DNA of 40,220 nt from JAYFQF01 sp034927285 (GCA_034927285.1 JAYFQF010000023.1:1-40220), one strand, 5' to 3'. Numbered from the stretch's first letter, positions 1 through 7,899 are shown. Numbers and translations: made by a program. The notes: generated by a model from the letters alone, not told the origin.

Positions 1-35
1 CGCTCATTCATGCTAAGATGATGGTAATGGCTCAT
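1..35 (-). CDS. IS30-family transposase, N-terminal fragment cut by window edge
   Basis: The minus strand from 35 to 1 opens with ATG and reads MSHYHHLSMNER before the window ends. A GGGGAGG ribosome binding site lies 11 bases upstream of the ATG. This opening resembles the helix-turn-helix start of IS30-family DDE transposases, which often begin with a Tyr/His-rich stretch followed by Leu-x-x-x-Glu-Arg. Only 11 full codons are visible, so the family call rests on this start and on the terminal-repeat-like sequence at about 113-141. The rest of the gene lies outside the window. Confidence 0.55.
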   Translation of the reverse strand, partial: MSHYHHLSMNE

Positions 36-141
36 TGCTTGGATATCCTCCCCATAGTTGTCGTCGCAAACACTATGGTATCGGATTCTTCGCTTTGAGT
101 CATTCTTTTTTTCTGTTGCACTTACATTGTAAATTCAAGCC
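1..141 (-). mobile_element. Left-over end of an IS30-like insertion sequence
   Basis: Between the transposase start and about 141 lies a short non-coding end. The stretch at 113-141, read on the minus strand, ends in AAGTGCAACAG, which resembles the terminal inverted repeats I know from IS30-family elements. The other end is outside the window, so neither the second inverted repeat nor the target duplication can be checked, and the boundary at about 141 is approximate. Confidence 0.45.
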
Positions 142-144
142 ATA

Positions 145-174
145 AAAAATCATGCACGGCAAAAGCCGTACATG
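145..174 (-). terminator. Hairpin plus T-run facing the IS end
   Basis: Arms ACGGC and GCCGT with an AAAA loop (156-169), extended by CATG/CATG across one mismatch, form a hairpin at 151-174. On the minus strand it is followed by ATTTTTT (145-150), so it is an intrinsic terminator in that direction. It directly abuts the IS end. A minus-strand reading frame stops at 182, just upstream of it. Confidence 0.45.
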
Positions 175-431
175 AGTCTCATTAATTAAGGTAAGCCAGG
201 CCCCTCCCGAAAAGCCAGTATGTTGACTTACCGCGCCGGACTGCCGCGCCAATTACTCCCTCATGAAACAAGCCCATCATACCATCATTGTCCCGATAAT
301 TCAATATTTGTTTCAGAGAAAACAAAATTTTACCGGAATCAGGCTTATCCGGCAATAGCCGTTGTTTCTTGCCGGGAAACCGGGATTTTGTGATAGAATG
401 GAGAAAACAAGGGAAAGGAAAGTGGGCAGAG
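175..431. other. Intergenic stretch, possible gene remnant
   Basis: No convincing complete gene is seen here. A minus-strand frame ends at 182 just before the terminator at 145-174 and may be the tail of a destroyed gene, but I do not recognise its sequence. On the plus strand an inverted repeat TTTGTTT/AAACAAA lies at 307-313 and 320-326, followed by ATTTT. I found no strong promoter for the downstream hydrolase. Confidence 0.25.
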
Positions 432-1319
432 ATGAGGGAAGGGACCGCCGGTCCACAGGAATTCCGGGAAGAACTGGCCAGTTCCCGGGACGGCACGGAG
501 ATTCGCTGCCAGGTCCGGGGCCGGGGCCCCGGGCTGGTTTTGCTTCCCGGGGCAAACAGCAGCGCCGGTCACTACCGGGAACTGGCGTCGGCCTTGGCGG
601 CGGATTTTACGGTATATACGATGATCCGGCGGGGGCGGACCGGCAGCGGGCCCCAGGGCCCGGAGTATTCTCTGGCCAAAGAGGCCGAGGATGTGAGCGC
701 CGTTTTGGCAAAAACCGGTTCCCGGTTTTTGTTTGGGCACAGCAGCGGCGCGGCCCTGGCGCTGGAGACCGCCTTGGCGGCCGGCCCGGCCCTGGATAAG
801 CTGGCTCTTTACGAGCCGCCTTACCAGCTCCGGGACGACTGGCTGCCGGCTTTTGAAAACCTGTTGAAGACCGGGGATTATGTGGCGGCCCAGGTGGCGG
901 TTCTGGAAGGCCTCGGCGTCAGTTCTTTGCTGAAGAAGGCTGACCGGAGCCGGCTGACCCAGGTGTTTGCCGCCTATTACCGGGGAGTCCGCTATAAGGA
1001 TCTGCCGGAGCTTTTGCTGCCGCTGCCGGCGGAAATCCGGGCGGTAAAAAAGGCCACGGACCAGCCCGGGCGTTATGCGGCCGTCGGGACCGAGACCCTG
1101 CTTTTGTGGGGAGAAGCTACGGAGGAAAGGCTGCGCCGGGGCGCCGGAGTATACGGCGGCATTATAGGCCGCTGCCGTACCCTTTGCCTGCCGGCGCTTG
1201 ACCACAGCGGGCCCCAGGTAAGGCCGGCGGCGGTGGCCGGATGCCTGCTTGATTTTTTTCTGGCCCCGGCGAAAACCGGACTCAGGCATGAGCATGAGGG
1301 GGCGGATCCCGGAGTATAA
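432..1319 (+). CDS. Alpha/beta hydrolase
   Basis: A 295-residue protein with the alpha/beta hydrolase layout. An early LVLLPGANSS strand-loop gives the oxyanion-hole region. The nucleophile elbow GHSSG puts the probable catalytic Ser at residue 104, and a C-terminal LDHSG supplies the probable catalytic His at 258. The acid is less clear: the usual position near LLLWGEAT has Glu/Thr. Substrate is unknown; esterase, lipase or peptidase-like activity is possible. I chose the ATG at 432 (AAGGAAA site upstream) over a TTG at 369 and a GTG at 390 because the extra residues do not look like part of the fold. It is followed after 34 bases by the next gene on the same strand. Confidence 0.8.
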   Translation: MREGTAGPQEFREELASSRDGTEIRCQVRGRGPGLVLLPGANSSAGHYRELASALAADFTVYTMIRRGRTGSGPQGPEYSLAKEAEDVSAVLAKTGSRFLFGHSSGAALALETALAAGPALDKLALYEPPYQLRDDWLPAFENLLKTGDYVAAQVAVLEGLGVSSLLKKADRSRLTQVFAAYYRGVRYKDLPELLLPLPAEIRAVKKATDQPGRYAAVGTETLLLWGEATEERLRRGAGVYGGIIGRCRTLCLPALDHSGPQVRPAAVAGCLLDFFLAPAKTGLRHEHEGADPGV

Positions 1320-1353
1320 TAAGCCCAGATGAGAAATAAAGGAAGCGGAAGCA

Positions 1354-2301
1354 GTGAAACGAAAAAAGCTTGTCCGGGTCCTAATCTTCTGCGGGGCTCT
1401 CCTGGCCGCTCTTGGGCTGGGGCTTTGGCTTTGGCTCCTTTCCGCCCACCGGCAGCAATTCGTTTTCCCGGAATATGAGAAGGCCGATCTGTCCCCGGCT
1501 GTGGAACGGGCCCTGGCCGGGGAAGAGCCCCTGGCGGAAGCGGATTACCGGCTGCTGTTTTGGCAGACCGGCCTGGGGCCCGTGGCCGTGGAGGCGCTGC
1601 GGCAGCAGGCCGATTTCCCGGAAAAAATCAACGAATACCAGGAAAACTTTTTTCGGCCCCGGCAAGTTCTCTGCCGGCACGTTTTTTTCCCGGTTTGGCA
1701 GGAGTGGCTGGAGACGCCGGAAGGGAAGAACCTTCATTTCAGCCTGGCCCCCTTGGAAGAGGGCTATGTTTTATTGACCCGCTCCACTCATTGCCTGGGC
1801 TGGCGGATGGGCCACGCGGGGCTTGTGGTGGATAAACAGGCCCGCATATCTCTGGAAAGCTCCGGATTGGGCTATGATTCGGCCCTGGAGGAGATGGGCC
1901 ATTGGGAGGAATACCCCACCTTTATTATGCTGCGGCTGCGGGATGCCGACGAAAAGGAACTGGCGGGCATCGCCGCCTTTGCCCGGGAAAACCTGCTGGG
2001 AGCGCCTTACCGTATCAGCGCCGGCTTTTGGGGCGGTAAAGTTTTGTCGGAAGGGTTACAGAAAAAGGCGGAAAGCTTCTTTGGCGGCGGGGAAATCGCC
2101 GCCGGCCAGGAGGAAAAAGAAGTGGTGCCCTTGCTTTCCGGTACGCAGTGCGCTCATTTGATCTGGGCGGCCTTTACCGCCGCCGGTTATGATATCGACT
2201 CCGACGGCGGTTTATTGGTGACACCCAGGGACATCGCCCAAAGCCCTCTGTTTGAGGTAGTGCAGATCTACGGCCTGGACCCGGCGGAGGTCTGGCCTTG
2301 A
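1354..2301 (+). CDS. Membrane-anchored YiiX/NlpC-P60-like (permuted papain fold) protein
   Basis: This 315-residue protein begins at a GTG preceded by AAAGGAAGCGG. Residues about 6-30 form one hydrophobic segment (uncleaved anchor or signal anchor). The rest would then be outside the membrane. The C-terminal half carries a His in GHAGLVV (residue 154) and, further on, a Cys in TQCAHLIW (residue 266). This His-before-Cys order is typical of circularly permuted papain-like proteins of the YiiX/YycO group, which cleave amide or lipid-linked bonds in the envelope. The true substrate cannot be read from the sequence. It probably forms a short operon with the hydrolase upstream. Confidence 0.65.
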   Translation: MKRKKLVRVLIFCGALLAALGLGLWLWLLSAHRQQFVFPEYEKADLSPAVERALAGEEPLAEADYRLLFWQTGLGPVAVEALRQQADFPEKINEYQENFFRPRQVLCRHVFFPVWQEWLETPEGKNLHFSLAPLEEGYVLLTRSTHCLGWRMGHAGLVVDKQARISLESSGLGYDSALEEMGHWEEYPTFIMLRLRDADEKELAGIAAFARENLLGAPYRISAGFWGGKVLSEGLQKKAESFFGGGEIAAGQEEKEVVPLLSGTQCAHLIWAAFTAAGYDIDSDGGLLVTPRDIAQSPLFEVVQIYGLDPAEVWP

Positions 2302-2394
2302 GGGCGGCTTTTTTTCAATGCCGGCTGCGGTTTGGACCTTGCGGAAAACCCGGCTTGGGAGCGGCGCCGGACCGGGGAAAGCCGGGAAATTTGT

Positions 2395-2430
2395 CCGACC
2401 CGTGCATAGGGTCGGGACTTGTGGTAGAAT
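2395..2430 (+). promoter_or_regulatory. Inverted repeat and -10-like box before the decarboxylase gene
   Basis: A perfect 7-bp inverted repeat, CCGACCC (2395-2401) and GGGTCGG (2409-2415) with a 7-base spacer, sits just upstream of a TAGAAT box (2425-2430). No good -35 box is visible at the right distance, which could fit an activator- or repressor-controlled promoter. An AGGAGGG ribosome binding site follows, 8 bases before the ATG. Confidence 0.35.
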
Positions 2431-2450
2431 AGGCCCAGGAGGGATCTTAG

Positions 2451-4013
2451 ATGAGCGTGATTGGAAATCGGGCAAGGGCCAAAAAAGCGCCGATTTTGGA
2501 AGCGCTGGAGGCCAGGCAGCAAAGGGACAGCCTGGGCTTTCATATGCCGGGCCACCAAAGGGGCCAGGGACTTTGGCCGGAGTTCGTCCGGCTGCTGAAA
2601 GAACGGGGAGCCGCTTTGGACCTGACGGAACTGCCGGGGCTGGACATGCTGGGCACAGCCAATGGCTGTATTGCCCAGAGCGAGGATTATATGGCCCAGA
2701 TACTGGGAGCCAAAAAGACTTTTTACCTGGTCAATGGGGCCACTGCAGGACTGGAAGCGGCGATTCTGGCCATGACCCAGCCGGAAAAGCCGGTGCTGCT
2801 GCCGGCTCACAGCCATATGTCTCTTTTGAACGGTATGGTGCTGTCCGGCTGCCGGCCCATGATTTTGCCGGCGGTGGTGGATGAGGAATGGGGGCTGCCT
2901 CTGGGCGCCGACCCCGCCGCGTTAACCCGGGCGGAGGTTATCTGCCAGGACTGGCAGCTTTTAATAACGGTGAATCCTACTTATCACGGCGTGATCGCCG
3001 ATATGCTGAACATCTACCAATGGCTGGGGCGTAATCCCCATACCGCCTGGCTGGTGGACGAGGCTCACGGCGCCCACCTGCCTTTCCTGAAGCTGACCCG
3101 GGCCTGGCCTAAAGGGGGCTGCAGTTCCCTGGGCTGGAAGGCGGAGGCGGTGGTGCAGAGTACCCATAAAATGGGCGGCAGCCTGACGCAGACCGCCCTT
3201 TTGCATGTAAACGACGAACGGCTGGTGGAGCCGGTGCAGCGGGCCCTGAATATGCTGCAGTCTTCCAGCCCATCCTATCTGCTGATGGGATCTTTGGACG
3301 CCTACCAGGCCATGCTGCAGGAAGAAGGACCCCGCCGGATAGAAGAGGCAAAGGAACTGGCCATGGATCTGACGGCGGACATCCGCAAGATGGGCTGTTA
3401 TGAGATTTGGCAGGACCGGCTGCCGGTGGGCTATATCTGCGACCCCTGCAAGCTGACCATCCGCTGTCCGGAGTTGGGGCTTACCGGCAAAGAGCTGGCG
3501 GACATCCTCTTGAACGAATACCATATCGACGTGGAGATGGCCACCAGAGAGCATGTGCTTTTTATGATTACCATGGGTCATAAAGATAAAGACCTGCTGC
3601 GGCTGGGCACGGCCCTTTTGGAAATCAGGGACAAGCATAAAAAATCCCCGGCGCCCCTGAACCTTTCGCCTGAGGCCAGGGAGGTGCGGGAAAAGCAAAG
3701 GGCCGACCGGGACCTGCTGAAAAGCTTCTATAACCAGGAACATGTTCCTCTGGAACTTAAACTGAGCCCCCGGGAAGCCTTTTTTATCCCCCGGGAGCTG
3801 GTGCCGTTGTCGGAAGCGCCGGGCCGGATTGCCGCCGAGGAGATCGTGCCTTACCCGCCGGGGGTACCCCTTTTGTATCCCGGGATGAAGATCGAAAAGC
3901 AGCACATCGAAGGGCTTTTAGACTGGCTGAAGCTGGAGGGACGCATTGTGGGCCTGAAAATGCTTACCGGTCAGCCGGCCATCAGCGTGCTGAAGGACCG
4001 CTGGAGCAGATAG
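2451..4013 (+). CDS. Orn/Lys/Arg decarboxylase family, PLP-dependent (YaaO-like)
   Basis: A 520-residue fold-type I PLP enzyme. The N-terminal part has the family opening FHMPGHQRG. The cofactor site is clear: DEAHGAH at residues 203-209 (Asp binds the pyridine nitrogen) and Lys 240 in STHKMGG, which forms the Schiff base. The C-terminal Orn/DC_C-like domain ends with PGVPLLYPG. Family members decarboxylate arginine, lysine or ornithine to polyamine precursors; specificity cannot be assigned here. The length fits the short YaaO/SpeA-type branch. It stands first in the darA-holB-ricT neighbourhood, as yaaO does in B. subtilis, but with no tmk gene after it. Confidence 0.92.
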   Translation: MSVIGNRARAKKAPILEALEARQQRDSLGFHMPGHQRGQGLWPEFVRLLKERGAALDLTELPGLDMLGTANGCIAQSEDYMAQILGAKKTFYLVNGATAGLEAAILAMTQPEKPVLLPAHSHMSLLNGMVLSGCRPMILPAVVDEEWGLPLGADPAALTRAEVICQDWQLLITVNPTYHGVIADMLNIYQWLGRNPHTAWLVDEAHGAHLPFLKLTRAWPKGGCSSLGWKAEAVVQSTHKMGGSLTQTALLHVNDERLVEPVQRALNMLQSSSPSYLLMGSLDAYQAMLQEEGPRRIEEAKELAMDLTADIRKMGCYEIWQDRLPVGYICDPCKLTIRCPELGLTGKELADILLNEYHIDVEMATREHVLFMITMGHKDKDLLRLGTALLEIRDKHKKSPAPLNLSPEAREVREKQRADRDLLKSFYNQEHVPLELKLSPREAFFIPRELVPLSEAPGRIAAEEIVPYPPGVPLLYPGMKIEKQHIEGLLDWLKLEGRIVGLKMLTGQPAISVLKDRWSR

Positions 4014-4035
4014 AGGAAATAGGCACAGGAGAAAA

Positions 4036-4072
4036 ATGGACCAGAGGCCGGCTTTTCCGACCCCTGGTCCAT
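4036..4072. repeat. Inverted repeat after the decarboxylase gene
   Basis: Arms ATGGACCAG (4036-4044) and CTGGTCCAT (4064-4072) pair perfectly over 9 bp with a 19-base loop. There is no T-run on the plus strand, but on the minus strand TTTTTC follows it. It may be a weak or bidirectional terminator separating the decarboxylase gene from the darA operon. Confidence 0.4.
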
Positions 4073-4120
4073 TGCGTTATCGGCAGGGTTCGTTACTTAT
4101 AGTGGAATGGATTGACGAAA

Positions 4121-4136
4121 TGTGGTAAAATATAAT
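4121..4136 (+). promoter_or_regulatory. Candidate promoter of the darA operon
   Basis: TGTGGTAAAATATAAT (4121-4136) offers two overlapping -10 boxes, TAAAAT and TATAAT. No clear -35 box is spaced correctly, although TTGACG lies at 4112-4117, 13 bases from TATAAT. It is the only promoter-like sequence between the decarboxylase gene and darA. Confidence 0.35.
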
Positions 4137-4181
4137 ATCAGGAAAAAATCGGATGAGATTAAAATAAGGTGGTGTTTCGGG

Positions 4182-4508
4182 ATGAAACTAATCATGTGCA
4201 TCGTAGACGATATGGATATCCACGCACTTTTGGACAGCCTGTCCGAAGCCGGTTTCCAGGCGACCAAACTGGCGTCCAGCGGCGGCTTTTTGCGCCGGGG
4301 CAATACCACCTTGCTGATCGGCGTGGACGACGAGAAAAAAGACGCCGCCATCGAGTTGATCCGCAAGGTCTGCAAGCCCAGAAAACAGATGATTCCCATG
4401 ACCCCCATGCTGGCGGCGGAAGAAAGCATCATGCCCGTGGATGTGATGGTCCGGCTGGGGGGAGCTACGGTCTTCGTCATGGATGTGGCGGAGCATTATA
4501 AAATTTGA
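4182..4508 (+). CDS. darA: Cyclic di-AMP receptor DarA (PII-like, YaaQ)
   Basis: This 108-residue protein matches the DarA/YaaQ family in length and motifs: an N-terminal MKLIMCIVDD strand, the c-di-AMP binding segment SSGGFLRRGNTTLLIGV, and the closing GGATVFVMDV. The family forms PII-like trimers that bind cyclic di-AMP in the cytoplasm; the downstream partner is not firmly known. The start ATG has AAGGTGGTG upstream and removes a 20-residue non-family extension. Its stop codon overlaps the holB start by one base (TGATG), so the two are translationally coupled. Confidence 0.93.
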   Translation: MKLIMCIVDDMDIHALLDSLSEAGFQATKLASSGGFLRRGNTTLLIGVDDEKKDAAIELIRKVCKPRKQMIPMTPMLAAEESIMPVDVMVRLGGATVFVMDVAEHYKI

Positions 4509-5404
4509 TGAAGTCCCTTCGCTTACCGGAAAAAATGGCCCATGCCTACATACTGAAAGGCCGGGATCAGGCGGAATTGCTGCACCTGGCCCGGTCTTTG
4601 GCGGCTCGCTCCAATTGTCTGGCGGAGGAAAGCCGGCGGCCCTGCGGCGTCTGCGAAAACTGCCGGCGGATTTTTACCGGCGTCTACGAGGACTGGTTTT
4701 ACCTGGAACCTCAGGGGGCCGGGGATCTGATCCGGATCGGACAGGTCCGGCGGCTGCAGGAGGACTTAAACGTCAAGGCCAGGGCCGGCCGGATAAAGAT
4801 CGGCGTGCTGAACCGGGCTCACCGGATGCAGGAAGCCGGCCAGAATTGCCTGTTGAAGACCTTGGAGGAACCGCCGTCGGACAGCCTTTTGCTGCTTTTG
4901 ACGGACAGGCCCCAGGATCTTTTGCCTACCGTATTATCCCGCTGCCAGGTATTGAGCGCCGGGGGAGAAGAACCGGCGGCCGCCCGGGAAGATCTGGAGC
5001 TGGCGGCGGACTCGCTGGCGGAAATTGAAAGACGGGGCCTGGCGGCGGTGTTTGAACGGGCGGAATTTATCCAGGGCAGCCGGAAAAAAGCTTTGCCGGA
5101 GTTTTTATCGGCCCTGGAGCTGCTTTTGCGGAACGCTCTGCGGGCCAATTGGCCCGCCGGCGGCCCGGAGATACCGCTGACCGCGGCCGGGGCGGGAGAG
5201 GCTTCTTTGGCGAAGCGCGAAAAAGCGGCCCCCGCCCAGGAAGAAGCCGGTCCCTCTTTGCCGCCAAAGGCTCCGGGAGCCTGCCTGGCGGCACTGGAAG
5301 CTGTCTGGAAGGCCGGCTATCTTTTGGACAGAAACGTAAATCCTTTATTGATTTTGGAAAATTTGTTTTTGGCTCTTTACCGGAACGAAACGGAAAAAAG
5401 CTGA
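4508..5404 (+). CDS. holB: DNA polymerase III subunit delta'
   Basis: A 298-residue clamp-loader subunit. Four cysteines (37, 46, 49, 52; CGVCENC) form the zinc module of the DnaX/delta' family, and QNCLLKTLEEPP followed by LPTVLSRCQ is the family core. The usual P-loop is absent (AYILKGRDQAE, no GKT/S), as expected for the non-ATPase delta' subunit. The region of about residues 217-255 is Ala/Glu/Pro-rich and looks like an expanded linker before the C-terminal helical collar domain. Delta' works in the replisome to open and load the beta clamp. The gene is coupled to darA and followed by ricT after 16 bases. Confidence 0.9.
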   Translation: MKSLRLPEKMAHAYILKGRDQAELLHLARSLAARSNCLAEESRRPCGVCENCRRIFTGVYEDWFYLEPQGAGDLIRIGQVRRLQEDLNVKARAGRIKIGVLNRAHRMQEAGQNCLLKTLEEPPSDSLLLLLTDRPQDLLPTVLSRCQVLSAGGEEPAAAREDLELAADSLAEIERRGLAAVFERAEFIQGSRKKALPEFLSALELLLRNALRANWPAGGPEIPLTAAGAGEASLAKREKAAPAQEEAGPSLPPKAPGACLAALEAVWKAGYLLDRNVNPLLILENLFLALYRNETEKS

Positions 5405-5420
5405 AGAGGGAGGTACCCTT

Positions 5421-6404
5421 TTGATAGAAGTAGTAGGCGTACGATTTAAATCCTCGGGAAAAATTTATTATTTTGATCCCGGTCAGATGAAAATCCCGGC
5501 CAATACCGACGTGATCGTGGAAACGGCCCGGGGCCTGGAATACGGCAGAGCGGTTTTGGGGAACCGGGAGGTAGAGGAAAGCAAGGTGGTGCCGCCCCTG
5601 AAAAAGGTAGTGCGGATCGCCACGGCGGAGGATCGGGAAAAGATGCTGGCCGCTCAGGCTAAAGAAGAAAGCGCCCGGAAAATCTGCCTGGAAAAAATCC
5701 AGCAGCGGCAGCTGCCCATGAAGCTGGTAGGGGTGGAATACTCCTTTGACGGCAGCAAGGTCCTTTTTTATTTTACCGCCGAGGAACGAGTGGACTTCCG
5801 GGAACTGGTAAAAGACCTGGCCGCGGTCTTCAAAACCCGCATTGAGCTTCGCCAGATCGGCGTCCGTGACGAAGCAAAAATGCTGGGCGGTTTGGGCTGC
5901 TGCGGCCGGGAACTTTGCTGCGCTTCCTTTTTGGGAGATTTTGAGCCGGTGTCCATCCGGATGGCCAAAGAGCAGAACCTTTCGCTGAACCCCAGCAAAA
6001 TCTCCGGCATCTGCGGCCGGCTGATGTGCTGTCTGAAATACGAAAGCTACGGCTACGACTGCGGCAAAAAATGCAAAAACAAACAGCTGCGGGAAGAGCA
6101 GCCCAAGGAAAAGTCACCGGAATATCAGTTGCCGCCGGACTATCTGGACGAGGGAAATACCCTGGAAGAGTTAAAAGAGATCGCCAGGGACGATAACCCG
6201 GAGGAAATCCGGGAGCTGGTCACCCAGACCCTGGAGGACCGGGTGAGGAAAGCTTCGGAAACCCCGGACCAAAAGCCGGGACCGGCAGAGGAAGATAAGG
6301 CGGAAAGCCATGGAAACGGAAGGTTGGCGGAAGAAGCCGTAAAAAAGGCAGCGGCTTTCAGCGAAACCTCCGTTCCTGAAAAGGAGAACAAGGATCAGGA
6401 ATAA
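5421..6404 (+). CDS. ricT: RicT/YaaT (PSP1 C-terminal domain protein)
   Basis: This 327-residue protein starts at a TTG with a strong GAGGGAGGT site 7 bases upstream. The PSP1 domain is clear, with cysteine pairs in GCCGRELCC (160, 161, 166, 167) and CGRLMCC (198, 203, 204). In B. subtilis, RicT forms a complex with RicA and RicF that carries Fe-S clusters and assists RNase Y in mRNA maturation, and it affects sporulation and competence. The last 90 or so residues are Glu/Lys-rich and probably disordered. Neighbours holB and yabA are the usual ones. Confidence 0.92.
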   Translation: MIEVVGVRFKSSGKIYYFDPGQMKIPANTDVIVETARGLEYGRAVLGNREVEESKVVPPLKKVVRIATAEDREKMLAAQAKEESARKICLEKIQQRQLPMKLVGVEYSFDGSKVLFYFTAEERVDFRELVKDLAAVFKTRIELRQIGVRDEAKMLGGLGCCGRELCCASFLGDFEPVSIRMAKEQNLSLNPSKISGICGRLMCCLKYESYGYDCGKKCKNKQLREEQPKEKSPEYQLPPDYLDEGNTLEELKEIARDDNPEEIRELVTQTLEDRVRKASETPDQKPGPAEEDKAESHGNGRLAEEAVKKAAAFSETSVPEKENKDQE

Positions 6405-6440
6405 ACAGGCGGACCGCCAGGGCCGCCCGGGGAGAATAGC

Positions 6441-6770
6441 ATGAATCTTTACGAGAAAATAAACCGCATCGAAAAAAGCCAGAAGCTTTTGCTGGACGAG
6501 CTGGCTGTGGTGCGGCAGGAAGCCAGGACCCTGGAGGAGGAAAACCAGCGCCTGCGCCGGCAGCTTTGCCAGGTAGGCGACGGCGATATCCATCAGGTCA
6601 TCGATAACGCCTGGAAGATCCAGCAGACCGCCCAGGAAAATCTGGCGATGCTGTATCAGGAGGGGTTCCATATCTGCCATCTCTTTTTTGGACAGGAACG
6701 CTCCGGTGAATGTTTATTTTGCCAGGGCTTTTTAGGCAGCGGCAAGGTGGCGGAGGAAGGCAAACAATGA
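6441..6770 (+). CDS. yabA: Replication initiation control protein YabA
   Basis: A 109-residue protein with an N-terminal heptad-rich coiled coil (about residues 5-45) and a C-terminal zinc module: GFHICH (His77, Cys79, His80) and CLFC (91, 94). YabA binds DnaA and the DnaN clamp and slows re-initiation of replication. The family motif is fully present, though one position usually His is Phe (HLFFG). A GGGGAGA site precedes the ATG. Its stop overlaps the rsmI start (ATGA), so the two are coupled. Confidence 0.92.
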   Translation: MNLYEKINRIEKSQKLLLDELAVVRQEARTLEEENQRLRRQLCQVGDGDIHQVIDNAWKIQQTAQENLAMLYQEGFHICHLFFGQERSGECLFCQGFLGSGKVAEEGKQ

Positions 6771-7867
6771 GCGGGGAGCCTTGTCAGAGGGCGGAAAAAA
6801 AGATGACCGGACTGGCGTCTCCGGACCTTAAGGAGGAGCCGGCGTCAGCCTTTGGCAGCCAGGGCCTTAAGGTCAGCAAGGCCTGTCCGGGAACGCTGTA
6901 TATTATCGCCACCCCCATCGGCAATCTGGAGGATATCACCTTAAGAGCTCTGCATCTTCTGGCAGACGTGGACATGGTGGCCGCCGAGGATACCCGGCAT
7001 ACCGGTTTATTATTAAAAGCCTGGAATATCAAAAAACCTCTGATCAGTTATTTTGAACATAATGAGAAAGCCAGGAGCCCGCAGCTTTTGGCTTTCCTGA
7101 AGGAAGGAAAAAGCGTGGCCCTGGTCAGCGACGCCGGCCTGCCGGGGATTTCGGATCCCGGGGCCTGGATCATCCGGGAGGCCATCGCCCAGGGAGTACC
7201 GCTGACGGTGGTGCCCGGCCCTTCCGCCGGCATTACGGCCCTGGTGGCCTCGGGCTTGTCTGCCGACGGTTTTGCCTTCGGCGGGTTTATTCCCCGGCAG
7301 AATAAGGCCCGGCGCCAATGGCTGGCCTGCTACGGTTCTTTTGCCAAAACTGTGGTATTATACGAAAGCCCCAGGCGGCTGCTGAAAACCCTGGATCTGC
7401 TGCGGGAAGAGTGGGGGGACAGGCCGGCCTGCGTAGCCCGGGAACTGACCAAGCGCTTTGAGGAATTCTGCCGGGGCACTTTAAGCGGGATTGCCGCGGA
7501 ATTAGCAGCCCGGCCCGGAGAGGTCAAAGGCGAGATCGTATTAGTTGTCGGCGGCCGGGAAAGCCTTTTTCCCAACGGGGGGGAGGAGCCGCTCCTGGCC
7601 GGCGGCCCTGCCGGATCGGCAGATCCGGCAGGACTTAAAGACCTGGCGGGCACCGGCCCGGGGCCGGCGGATTTTTTTTGCGGCCCGGCCTTAAGGAAGC
7701 CTTGCCGGGACGACACGGAACTGGCGGCGTCAGGCCGGCGGCTTCTGGCCGGGGGCCTATCGAAAAAAGAAGCCAGCCGGAAACTGGCGGAGCTTTGCGG
7801 CAGGCCGAAAAAAGAGCTTTATGATTTTTTGGTGGCGCTGGATTCCTCAGCGGGCGCAGGGCCGTAA
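6767..7867 (+). CDS. rsmI: 16S rRNA (cytidine1402-2'-O)-methyltransferase RsmI
   Basis: The tetrapyrrole-methylase fold core begins around residue 43 (GTLYIIATPIGNLEDITLRAL) and contains AEDTRHT, SDAGLPGISDPG and VPGPSA, all hallmarks of RsmI. The enzyme uses S-adenosylmethionine to methylate the ribose of C1402 in 16S rRNA. At 366 residues it is clearly longer than the usual 280-290. There is a 40-residue N-terminal extension and a Gly/Ala/Pro-rich insertion of about 50 residues (roughly 270-325) between the catalytic core and the C-terminal KKEASRKLAEL helix region. The ATG at 6767 overlaps yabA by 4 bases and has GGAGGAAGG upstream, so the extension is probably translated. Confidence 0.9.
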   Translation: MSGEPCQRAEKKMTGLASPDLKEEPASAFGSQGLKVSKACPGTLYIIATPIGNLEDITLRALHLLADVDMVAAEDTRHTGLLLKAWNIKKPLISYFEHNEKARSPQLLAFLKEGKSVALVSDAGLPGISDPGAWIIREAIAQGVPLTVVPGPSAGITALVASGLSADGFAFGGFIPRQNKARRQWLACYGSFAKTVVLYESPRRLLKTLDLLREEWGDRPACVARELTKRFEEFCRGTLSGIAAELAARPGEVKGEIVLVVGGRESLFPNGGEEPLLAGGPAGSADPAGLKDLAGTGPGPADFFCGPALRKPCRDDTELAASGRRLLAGGLSKKEASRKLAELCGRPKKELYDFLVALDSSAGAGP

Positions 7868-7875
7868 AAAAAGGG

Positions 7876-7899
7876 AAAAAGCCGCCCCGGGGCGGCTTT
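7876..7899. terminator. Bidirectional terminator between rsmI and abrB
   Basis: AAAGCCGCCCC (7878-7888) and GGGGCGGCTTT (7889-7899) form a perfect 22-base palindrome; some inner pairs must open for the loop. An A-run precedes it and a short T-run closes it, so it can end transcription of rsmI on the plus strand and abrB on the minus strand. Confidence 0.8.

Noticed and set aside
145..184. Similarity of the minus-strand sequence to the region after a group II intron reverse transcriptase
   Set aside because: Only a short string resembles it. No domain V, no reverse transcriptase frame and no intron end are visible.
345..1295. Long minus-strand open frame over the hydrolase gene
   Set aside because: It is a shadow frame caused by high GC. 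Its composition is Arg/Pro/Gln-rich with no domain, and the plus-strand frame has a clear fold.
4036..4072. Strong plus-strand terminator after the decarboxylase gene
   Set aside because: The stem is good, but the T-run is missing on the plus strand and the loop is long, so it is listed only as an inverted repeat.
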